A stretch of DNA of 5,197 nucleotides from an uncultured Prevotellaceae bacterium. GTDB taxonomy: Bacteria > Bacteroidota > Bacteroidia > Bacteroidales > Muribaculaceae. Below are positions 1-5,197 of the stretch, one piece after another. Where the stretch lies: contig CAMGFF010000183.1 in the NCBI GenBank assembly GCA_946055125.1, positions 1 to 5,197 on the forward strand, given 5' to 3'. The position numbers and the translations under genes are program-made. Position 1 is the stretch's first letter. Each line of letters begins with the position of its first letter. Below the pieces are notes generated by a model. That model was not told the DNA's origin, searched no databases, and saw only the letters and a program-made list of their open reading frames with translations.

Positions 1-2
1 AC

Positions 3-1079
3 ACCGACGAATGGGGAAACCGCTTCCCCGACGGTGAGACCTACAGCCTCATCTATCCCGAGGTGTCGATTCCGCTCGACGCCTACTATGTGCCGCTCGA
101 AGTAACCCTCAATGGCGTTACCACCGAGGTGCCTCACAGCAACGTGAAAGTGCGCCTGGAGTCCACTATAGGAATATATGGCACTGGATTGCTCGACGCC
201 ATCGACGACGACGACCTCAAAGCCCAGTATGCCACCGAGGAGGCTGCCGGCGTGAAGCTCAACCCCGCAATATTCGCCAATGGCAACTGGGTGAAGACCT
301 ACGGCTCCACAGGCCGCCCCTTGCGCTTCACCTACGCCCTCTCGCGCGGCCCGCTGCAAGATGCCGCCGGCGCAAATGCGATATGGAACATCACCAACGT
401 GACCCGCAGCGACCGCCGCTATCACTACATGACTGCAACCTACGCCCGCACCGCCTCGCGCGACCCCGAGGTGCAGGCCGATTTCTACAAATATTTCCCT
501 GAGCGGAAAACCGACTGGGGCGTGGAGGCCGACATCTACAACTACCTCATGGCTCGCGACCTCAACGCCGAGATGACCGACGACGACTACATCAACTTCA
601 TGGTGTGGCACCGAGGCCTTGCTGTGCCGGCCGCACGCGACCTCGACCAGCCCGACGTGCAGCGCGGAAAGCAGCTTTTCACCGAAATTGGCTGCGCCTA
701 CTGCCACCGCCCTTCGTGGACCACAGGCGAGGACCGCTTCACCGACCCCAACGGACTCTTTGCCGACGCCGACGCACGGCTGCCTCGTTACCCCCACCAG
801 ACAATATGGCCCTACTCCGACATGGTGCAGCACCGCCTCAACATGAAGAACGACATTCGCACCGGCTGGTGCCGCACCACTCCGCTGTGGGGACGCGGAC
901 TGAGCGAGATGATCAACGGCGGCGTGGACCGATTGCACGACTGCCGCGCACGCACCGTGATTGAGTCGATTATGTGGCACGGCGACGCACAGAGCGACGC
1001 ACGCCGCTCCATTGAGAAATTCCGCGTGCTCTCGAAGGACGACCGCGATGCCATTGTGCGATTCATCAACTCAATTTAA
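3..1079 (+). CDS. Di-heme oxidoreductase (DHOR/DUF1111 family, COG3488-like), 5'-truncated by the window edge
   Basis: The reading frame is open from base 3 to the TAA at 1077-1079 (358 visible residues), so the N-terminus is missing. The GTG at 63 is an internal Val codon, because the preceding residues (GNRFPDGETYSLIYPE) already belong to the family. Family-like blocks in order are GLLDAI (about 59-64), a c-type heme site CAYCH at residues 231-235 (bases 693-707) within LFTEIGCAYCHRP, TTPLWGRGL, LHDCRARTVIESIMWHG, and the closing LSKDDRDAIVRFINS. DHOR proteins are periplasmic or outer-membrane-attached proteins with two c hemes; they are related to MauG and bacterial di-heme peroxidases, and the substrate of most is unknown. 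The first CXXCH and the export signal should lie upstream of the window. It is followed after 10 bases by resB and ccsA, which fits a need for heme attachment. Two extra cysteines (290 and 314) lie near the C-terminus. The family call is firm; the enzymatic role is open. Confidence 0.93.
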   Translation, partial: TDEWGNRFPDGETYSLIYPEVSIPLDAYYVPLEVTLNGVTTEVPHSNVKVRLESTIGIYGTGLLDAIDDDDLKAQYATEEAAGVKLNPAIFANGNWVKTYGSTGRPLRFTYALSRGPLQDAAGANAIWNITNVTRSDRRYHYMTATYARTASRDPEVQADFYKYFPERKTDWGVEADIYNYLMARDLNAEMTDDDYINFMVWHRGLAVPAARDLDQPDVQRGKQLFTEIGCAYCHRPSWTTGEDRFTDPNGLFADADARLPRYPHQTIWPYSDMVQHRLNMKNDIRTGWCRTTPLWGRGLSEMINGGVDRLHDCRARTVIESIMWHGDAQSDARRSIEKFRVLSKDDRDAIVRFINSI

Positions 1080-1089
1080 CCCGGGAGCG

Positions 1090-1614
1090 ATGACGCTGCG
1101 CAATATCTCTAAACGCCCGGCAACCCTGCTCATTCACATCGCATTTGCTGTGATGGTGGTGGGCGGGGTTGTCACTTGGCTCACAAGCCGGCAGGGCTCA
1201 ATCACTGTGGGCAAAGCCACCGCCACTCACTGCCTCACCCTCAATTCGGGCGACACAATAGCTCTGCCCTTTGCAGTGAGGCTATCACACTTCGAGGTGG
1301 TGAACTACCCCGGCACCGATTCTCCCATGGACTATCGCTGCACCCTGGCAGTCACCGCCCCCGAGGCCGCAAGCGGAACGCTCTCGATGAACAATGTGTT
1401 CAGCTACAGGCACTACCGCTTCTACATTCACAGCTACACTCCCGGCGCCGATGAGGTGCAGCTCTCGGTGTTCTACGACCCCTGCGGCATAGCAATCACC
1501 TACACCGGCTATGCCTTGCTCCTCCTGGCGCTGGTTCTTTTCTTCTTCGACCGGCACAGCACTTTCAGGGTGCTGCTCGGCAAGTTCAACCATCAAAAAG
1601 TCGCACATTCATGA
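1090..1614 (+). CDS. resB: Short ResB-like cytochrome c maturation protein (CcsB/ResB half of system II)
   Basis: This 174-residue protein has one N-terminal membrane helix (about 12-31), a periplasmic beta-rich loop, and a second helix (about 134-153) with a short basic tail. The motif block LSMNNVFSYRHYRFYIHSY, followed by FYDPCGIAITYTGYALL, is the signature end of ResB domains. In system II, ResB/CcsB works with CcsA to move heme across the inner membrane and hold it reduced for attachment to apocytochrome. His16, in the first helix (LLIHIAF), sits where the transmembrane heme-binding His of fused CcsBA proteins is expected; this equivalence is inferred. I chose the ATG at 1090 because it lies 10 bases after the DHOR stop and directly before the first helix; in-frame upstream codons from 961 would overlap DHOR. 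Purines (GGGAG) precede the start but are too close for a canonical Shine-Dalgarno site. It overlaps ccsA by ATGA. It is far shorter than the three-to-four-helix ResB of Gram-positives and plastids, but shows no sign of decay. Confidence 0.88.
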   Translation: MTLRNISKRPATLLIHIAFAVMVVGGVVTWLTSRQGSITVGKATATHCLTLNSGDTIALPFAVRLSHFEVVNYPGTDSPMDYRCTLAVTAPEAASGTLSMNNVFSYRHYRFYIHSYTPGADEVQLSVFYDPCGIAITYTGYALLLLALVLFFFDRHSTFRVLLGKFNHQKVAHS

Positions 1615-3140
1615 GACCATCACTCCGCCCACTGCTCCTTCTCATCGCATCGCTCTTTGTGGCAACCTCAGGCTATTGCGCCTCCACCTTGCCGCGTCAT
1701 CTCCCCGCCAATGTGGCCTACGACTTCTGCGACCTCATGGTGCTCTACAATGGCCGTATATGCCCACTCCACACTCTTGCCCACGATTTCACGCTGAAGC
1801 TCACGGGCAGCTCAAGCTACCGCGGACTCACAGCCGAACAGGTGTTCACAGGCTGGATTTTCAACTTCTCATCGTGGCGGCGCGAGAAAATGATTAAGAT
1901 TAAGGGCGATGCTGCCCGCCGGGCTCTCGGCATCGACGGCAACCGCGCATCGCTCGCCGACTTCTTCGACCCCATGGGCAACTACCTACTGAAGAATCCT
2001 CCCCGGGAGCTGCGCGACGCCGATGAGAAATTCCACATCTTCGAGATGCTCTATGCCGGCCGGTTGCTGAAGATTTTCCCCCTGCGCGATGACCAAGGTG
2101 GCGTGATGTGGTACTCGGCCGGTGACAACCTCCCCCTCGCCACCCACGATGACAAGTGGATTTTCGTGAAGAAATCACTCGACTACGCCCACGAGCTCGT
2201 GGCCACGCGCAACTACGACGCACTCAGCGCGATGCTGCTCAAAATAGGCAAGTTTCAGCAAGCCGAGGCAGCCGGGGTGATGCCCTCAAAATTCAGGATT
2301 GAAGTGGAAAATTTCTACAACCGTTTTCACTCCACCACGCTGTTCTTTGCCGTGGCAATGACGGTGGGGTTGCTGCTGCTCATCATCACCCTGTGGTTCC
2401 AGGCACGCGGCCGGGAGCTGCCACCCACTGCCTCGCTGATTATGCTTGCAAGCTGCGCAATGGCACTTGCCTATCTCGCCATGCTCTTTGCGATGCGCTG
2501 GATTATAGGCGGCCACATTCCTCTCTCGAGCGGATTCGACACACTGCTATTCATGGCATTGCTTATCGCCCTCGCCTCGGTGGCTCTGCACCGTCGCTAC
2601 AAGCCCTTGCTGCCCCTTGGCCTGCTGCTGTGCGGCATGGTGATGATGGCAGCCCACATAGGCGAGAAGAGCCCACAAATCACGCCGCTCATGCCGGTGC
2701 TCAACTCACCGCTGCTTAGCATTCATGTGGCAGTGATAATGATGGCCTATGCCCTCTTTGCCCTGATAATGCTCAATAGCGCCGCAGCCCTCGTGATGCA
2801 CCACTGCTCACGCTCGTCGAGCCGGTGGGTGACACAGTCGGCACTGGTGGGGCGCATCGCTCTCTATCCGGCAGTGTTCCTGCTCACGGCAGGCATCTTC
2901 ATAGGCGCAGTGTGGGCCAATGTGTCGTGGGGACGCTACTGGGGCTGGGATCCCAAAGAAGTGTGGGCGCTAATCACCATGCTCATCTATGCCACCGCCC
3001 TGCACAGCCGCTCGCTGCGCTGCTTCGGCCGCCCGGTAGTGTTCCACCGCTTTGCCACGCTGGCATTCCTCTCGGTGCTGTTCACCTACTTTGGCGTGAA
3101 CTACTTCATGGGCGGCCTCCACAGCTATGGGGCAGCATAA
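1611..3140 (+). CDS. ccsA: CcsA-type cytochrome c heme lyase / heme exporter with N-terminal periplasmic domain
   Basis: This 509-residue protein begins with a hydrophobic signal or anchor segment (about 7-23, possible cleavage after Ala24). A soluble periplasmic domain of about 210 residues follows, starting LPANVAYDFCDLMVLYNGR and containing a PLHTLAHDF-type block typical of Bacteroidetes and epsilonproteobacterial CcsBA linkers. About eight membrane helices come next (roughly 244-263, 276-299, 309-326, 333-349, 371-395, 415-436, 452-466, 481-500). The heme-handling WWD motif spans residues 435-452 (WGRYWGWDPKEVW). Candidate heme ligands are His372 and His504 as the two periplasmic histidines flanking WWD, and His465 as a transmembrane His, assigned by analogy with characterised CcsBA. 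The protein presents heme to CXXCH motifs of secreted apocytochromes. It starts inside the resB stop (ATGA), which implies translational coupling. DHOR is the nearest client, though the pair could also serve other c-type cytochromes such as NrfA/NrfH elsewhere. The final residues NYFMGGLHSYG match the family end, so the gene is complete. Confidence 0.95.
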   Translation: MRPSLRPLLLLIASLFVATSGYCASTLPRHLPANVAYDFCDLMVLYNGRICPLHTLAHDFTLKLTGSSSYRGLTAEQVFTGWIFNFSSWRREKMIKIKGDAARRALGIDGNRASLADFFDPMGNYLLKNPPRELRDADEKFHIFEMLYAGRLLKIFPLRDDQGGVMWYSAGDNLPLATHDDKWIFVKKSLDYAHELVATRNYDALSAMLLKIGKFQQAEAAGVMPSKFRIEVENFYNRFHSTTLFFAVAMTVGLLLLIITLWFQARGRELPPTASLIMLASCAMALAYLAMLFAMRWIIGGHIPLSSGFDTLLFMALLIALASVALHRRYKPLLPLGLLLCGMVMMAAHIGEKSPQITPLMPVLNSPLLSIHVAVIMMAYALFALIMLNSAAALVMHHCSRSSSRWVTQSALVGRIALYPAVFLLTAGIFIGAVWANVSWGRYWGWDPKEVWALITMLIYATALHSRSLRCFGRPVVFHRFATLAFLSVLFTYFGVNYFMGGLHSYGAA

Positions 3141-3160
3141 CCACCACACAAAGGTGGTGT
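3140..3160. terminator. Possible hairpin terminator between convergent operons
   Basis: ACCACC (3140-3145) can pair with GGTGGT (3153-3158) across a 7-base loop; a shifted register, CACCAC (3142-3147) with GTGGTG (3154-3159), is equally good. The hairpin starts on the last base of the ccsA stop codon and lies within the 87-base gap before the convergent GH43 stop, so it could act on transcripts from either side. Only six pairs form and no strong U-tract follows on either strand, so it is not a textbook intrinsic terminator. The rest of the gap (3161-3227) is AT-rich and then C-rich, and I see no gene or promoter in it. Confidence 0.4.
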
Positions 3161-3227
3161 CTATATATCGTATTATTTGCAACATCGTCAATAAGAAATA
3201 AATTCCCCCGCTCTCCCCCATCGGTTC

Positions 3228-4223
3228 TCACTTCTTGATGCGCAGGGTGTTGCCCAGGTCCTCGAGCTCAAAGATTTTTGCGCGCTCCTCGCCATCGGGA
3301 GAATTGGGCTGGTGCAAAGTGAGGCACGGCTTGCCATCGAAGGTCCTGAAAATCATAGCGTGTCCGCCGTGGCTCTTGAAGATTGGCTCAGCCTGCTGCC
3401 GCCATGGTCCCTTCACACTGCCTGTCACCGACTCGGCCACTCCCACGGCATATTGTCCATTATAGAAGCTCGACCATATCATTATGAGCTTGTCGGTATT
3501 TGTGCGATAGAGGAAGCAGCCGTCGGTCACAAAGTAGCGATCGCCATTAGGATAATCCAATCCCGTTGACCACGGCGCGGCCGAGGCGTGGAAGAGCTTC
3601 TGAGGCTGTGCTGCGCGGGCCGAGAGGTCGGGGGTCATCTCCACCACATTCATTGCCCCATCGGTGAGTTCCACCCATTCATGGCAATATATCATATAGG
3701 GTGTTCCGCCTTCCACCCACAAAGTTCCATCGAGAGCCATTTGGTCGGACGGAGTAGAGGGAAATACCGAGAGTGGGAGGAACGGACCCTCGGGACTGTC
3801 GGCGCGGAAGATCTGAGTAGCTCGCCAAGTGTATTCCACCCAGTCCTTTTTAGGAGCCTTCCATGTGATGTTGCTGTTGATAGTGGCAAAAAGATAGAAT
3901 TTGCCATTGTACCGGTGCACCTCGGGGGCCCATACCACACCCCTGCTCCAGTTGCCATTAGGAATCACGCACACCTGCACCGGTTCGCTCCAGTGCTTCA
4001 GGTCGGTGCTCTTATACACTTTCACGCCACCCACCGGGCTGCCGGTTTCGGTATCGGTGGTGGTGCTTGAGGCATACATGTAGTAAGTATTGTTTTTCTC
4101 CATGGGCAAGATATAGGGGTCGCGAATGCAGATGTCGTTGAGCGTGAGCCGGGGCTTCTCTTTTGCAAAAGAGAAAGCGAATGGAGAAAAGATTAATGCT
4201 ATTAACAATATAAGATGTTTCAT
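3228..4223 (-). CDS. Secreted glycoside hydrolase family 43 protein (arabinosidase/xylosidase-like)
   Basis: This 331-residue protein has a Sec signal peptide (MKHLILLIALIFSPFAFSFA, likely cut after Ala20), so it works in the periplasm or at the cell surface. The remainder is a single five-bladed beta-propeller with no added binding module. GH43 landmarks in order are the catalytic-base Asp35 in IRDPYIL, WAPE at 98-101, the pKa-modulating Asp165 in MALDGTLWVEGG, HEW at 181-183, VTDGCFLYRT at 232-241 where the general acid is expected, and the central-channel His288 in GGHAMIF. GH43 enzymes are inverting exo- or endo-hydrolases of arabinan, arabinoxylan and related glycans; the exact substrate cannot be read here. 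The position normally holding the acid Glu appears as Asp234. The ATG at 4223 is preferred because the signal peptide follows at once and the esterase stop lies only 2 bases upstream, so the two genes share a transcript. The last residues, ELEDLGNTLRIKK, close the propeller, so the gene looks complete. Confidence 0.92.
   Translation of the reverse strand: MKHLILLIALIFSPFAFSFAKEKPRLTLNDICIRDPYILPMEKNNTYYMYASSTTTDTETGSPVGGVKVYKSTDLKHWSEPVQVCVIPNGNWSRGVVWAPEVHRYNGKFYLFATINSNITWKAPKKDWVEYTWRATQIFRADSPEGPFLPLSVFPSTPSDQMALDGTLWVEGGTPYMIYCHEWVELTDGAMNVVEMTPDLSARAAQPQKLFHASAAPWSTGLDYPNGDRYFVTDGCFLYRTNTDKLIMIWSSFYNGQYAVGVAESVTGSVKGPWRQQAEPIFKSHGGHAMIFRTFDGKPCLTLHQPNSPDGEERAKIFELEDLGNTLRIKK
4156..4175. 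repeat. Perfect 20-bp palindrome inside the GH43 signal-peptide region
   Basis: The half-site TTCTCTTTTG is followed directly by its exact reverse complement, CAAAAGAGAA, with no spacer. On the coding (-) strand it spans codons 17-23 of the GH43 gene (Phe-Ser-Phe-Ala / Lys-Glu-Lys), exactly across the predicted signal peptidase site. As RNA it could fold into a stem of about 8 pairs with a 4-base loop, about 50 bases after the start codon. It may be a binding site, a small mRNA structure, or chance pairing of TTY and AAR codons. Confidence 0.9.
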
Positions 4224-4225
4224 GA

Positions 4226-5137
4226 TCAGTCTTGTTTTTTAGGATAGGTTTTAGTAGTAAAAGCTTTGAGCCACGAGGCGAGAGCCGATTGCCACGATTG
4301 CTGATAGACGAACTGAGGATTGCCAAACCACCCATGGCCACCCGTGGGATAAAGCAACAGCGTTGCTGGGACATTGTGGCCGAGCAGGGCTTTGTAGTAT
4401 TCCACGCTGTTCATTGCCGATACCAGAGAGTCGTCGGAGCTGGCGGCTATGAAGGCCGGTGGTGTGGAGGCCGTAACTTGCAGCTCATTGCTGTAGCGTG
4501 CAATCAGCTCGCCACTTGGATGCGGGTCAAGCAGATTGGCACGGGTGTCGGGGTGTGTGTACTTGTCGCCAAAGGTAATCACAGGGTAGAACAGAATCTG
4601 GAAGTCGGGGTGCAGCTCCGGCGTGGGATAGTGAGTAGCCGCAGTGGAGGCAAGATGACCGCCGGCCGAGCAGCCCTGAATGCCCAGCTTGCCCACATGG
4701 AGCTGTGAGCGGTTGCTGTGCAATATTTCCATAGCGCGGTGCACATCGCTCAGCGGGACCTCGTGATGGCCATTAGGCAGACGGTACTTCAGCACGGCAT
4801 AGGTAACGCCGATAGAGTTGTACCAATAAGCCATGTTGTGCCCCTCGGTGCCAATCCACACTTGCAGGTAGCTGCCTCCCGGGCAGGCAAGCACAGCCAC
4901 GCCACAAGGGTGCTTGGGCACATACACCGTGAGCTCCGGGTCGGTAACATTGAGCACATGCAAGCGGTTGTCGACCTCGGGGCCGCTAACGCCATTGCTG
5001 CTTGGGGCGCCATTTGGCCACAGCCTGAAGCTGGAGATACACTCTGTGTGGTCCATCACCAGCGAGGAGCATTCTTGAGCCAATGCCCCCACGCAGCAAG
5101 TGAGAATAAATACTATTACAATTGATAACTTTTTCAT
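4226..5137 (-). CDS. Secreted alpha/beta-hydrolase esterase (carbohydrate acetyl/feruloyl esterase-like)
   Basis: This 303-residue protein has a Sec signal peptide (hydrophobic 4-19, ALA|Q cleavage near residue 20) and a single alpha/beta-hydrolase domain. The oxyanion-hole strand reads VLACPGGSY (83-90), where many relatives have HGGG or PGGGY. It is followed by EGHNMAYWYNSIGVTYAVLKYRLP, a block typical of Bacteroidetes acetylxylan/feruloyl-type esterases. The catalytic triad is predicted as Ser157 in GCSAG (155-159), Asp236 in SSDDSLV, and His268 in GGHGWFG. Such enzymes remove acetyl or hydroxycinnamoyl esters from plant cell-wall polysaccharides; which ester is cleaved here is not visible. 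The start ATG at 5137 overlaps the stop of an upstream gene (ATGA) and is preceded by purine-rich AGAGAA. The stop lies 2 bases before the GH43 start. That coupling to GH43 supports a job in debranching the same glycan. A peptidase or xenobiotic esterase role is less likely given the signal peptide and the neighbour. Confidence 0.9.
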   Translation of the reverse strand: MKKLSIVIVFILTCCVGALAQECSSLVMDHTECISSFRLWPNGAPSSNGVSGPEVDNRLHVLNVTDPELTVYVPKHPCGVAVLACPGGSYLQVWIGTEGHNMAYWYNSIGVTYAVLKYRLPNGHHEVPLSDVHRAMEILHSNRSQLHVGKLGIQGCSAGGHLASTAATHYPTPELHPDFQILFYPVITFGDKYTHPDTRANLLDPHPSGELIARYSNELQVTASTPPAFIAASSDDSLVSAMNSVEYYKALLGHNVPATLLLYPTGGHGWFGNPQFVYQQSWQSALASWLKAFTTKTYPKKQD

Positions 5138-5197
5138 TTCTCTATAATCATACAGTCGATGTCGGGCATGCGCTGCGAGTCGTTGTGCAGGCGCACG
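5134..5197 (-). CDS. C-terminal end of an upstream gene, possibly a carbohydrate-binding-module tail (partial)
   Basis: Twenty codons, open to the window edge, end in a TGA at 5134-5136 that overlaps the esterase ATG as ATGA. The visible residues include RLHNDSQRMPDIDCMIIEK. The N-D-x-x-x-M-P-D-I-D pattern resembles the last beta-strands of CBM6/CBM35-like galactose-binding modules appended to many Bacteroidetes glycosidases; this is recall from a very short piece, not a proven hit. Codon use (CGC, CTG, CAC, AAC, GAC, CCC, ATC) matches the neighbouring genes, and the 4-base overlap is the arrangement also seen at resB/ccsA, which together support a real gene end. It would be the promoter-proximal partner of the esterase and GH43 genes. 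Confidence 0.6.
   Translation of the reverse strand, partial: VRLHNDSQRMPDIDCMIIEK

Noticed and set aside
605..964. 119-codon + strand frame inside DHOR
   Set aside because: The product is Arg/Pro/His-rich shadow translation of a GC-rich gene, has no domain signal, and overlaps a well-supported family member.
63..1079. GTG at 63 as the start of the di-heme oxidoreductase gene
   Set aside because: The frame stays open to base 3, and the upstream residues (GNRFPDGETYSLIYPE) continue the family's sequence, so GTG encodes an internal Val and the gene is truncated by the window.
961..1089. Longer N-terminus for the ResB-like protein starting inside DHOR
   Set aside because: It would add 43 low-complexity residues overlapping DHOR in another frame; the ATG at 1090 directly precedes the membrane helix and lies 10 bases after the DHOR stop.
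1611..1690. CcsA N-terminus as a lipoprotein signal (Cys23)
   Set aside because: The residues before Cys23 are S-G-Y; Tyr at -1 does not fit a lipobox, so a signal or anchor segment with cleavage near Ala24 is more plausible.
3168..3182. TATTATTTG resembling the Bacteroidetes -7 promoter element (TAnnTTTG)
   Set aside because: The spacing is off by one base, no -33 TTG-like partner is evident, and there is no downstream gene on that strand.
3588..4070. 160-codon + strand frame antisense to GH43
   Set aside because: Antisense shadow within a clear GH43 gene; no recognisable motif, and a long open frame is expected opposite high-GC3 codons.
4232..5125. Two long + strand frames (4232-4708 and 4718-5125) antisense to the esterase
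   Set aside because: Both mirror the esterase codons, lack any family motif, and have no start context or operon partner; the esterase with its full catalytic triad explains the region.
5077..5137. Esterase as a lipoprotein via Cys14 or Cys15
   Set aside because: The residues before the cysteines (I-L-T and L-T-C) do not form a lipobox and the cysteines sit within the hydrophobic core; an ALA|Q signal peptidase I site follows.

Overview
The window looks like Bacteroidales chromosomal DNA. The coding is GC-rich with high GC at third codon positions, and the start codons lack a clear Shine-Dalgarno core. The protein set also fits: a Bacteroidetes-type split ResB/CcsA pair beside a di-heme oxidoreductase, and a secreted GH43/esterase pair. 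The genus is not decidable from the sequence alone; a gut Prevotella, Bacteroides or Muribaculaceae relative is an inference. All visible genes are ordinary, intact family members except the two cut by the window ends.

Left half (1-3140, + strand): a three-gene cytochrome c block. It opens inside a di-heme oxidoreductase (DHOR/DUF1111) gene whose 5' part, with the first heme site, lies outside the window. Ten bases later comes a short two-helix ResB-like protein. This overlaps by four bases (ATGA) a 509-residue CcsA-type heme lyase with a WWD motif and the expected histidines. The simplest reading is that ResB and CcsA export heme and attach it to the CXXCH sites of the co-transcribed DHOR (system II cytochrome c maturation).

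Middle (3141-3227): a short gap between two convergent operons. It holds a small GGTGGT-type hairpin that may terminate one or both transcripts.

Right half (3228-5197, - strand): a polysaccharide-degradation block read right to left. It consists of the last 20 codons of an unseen gene whose tail resembles the end of a carbohydrate-binding module, then a secreted serine esterase of the carbohydrate acetyl/feruloyl esterase kind, then a secreted GH43 five-bladed propeller glycosidase. Spacing is very tight (a 4-base overlap, then a 2-base gap), so the three are almost certainly one transcript. Together they suggest removal of ester decorations and arabinose or xylose from plant hemicellulose or pectin. 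No SusC/SusD genes are visible here.

I found no RNA gene, mobile element, CRISPR array or clearly new system. The points most worth a second look are the DHOR plus maturation linkage, Asp in place of the usual GH43 acid Glu, and a perfect 20-bp palindrome at the signal-peptide junction of the GH43 gene.
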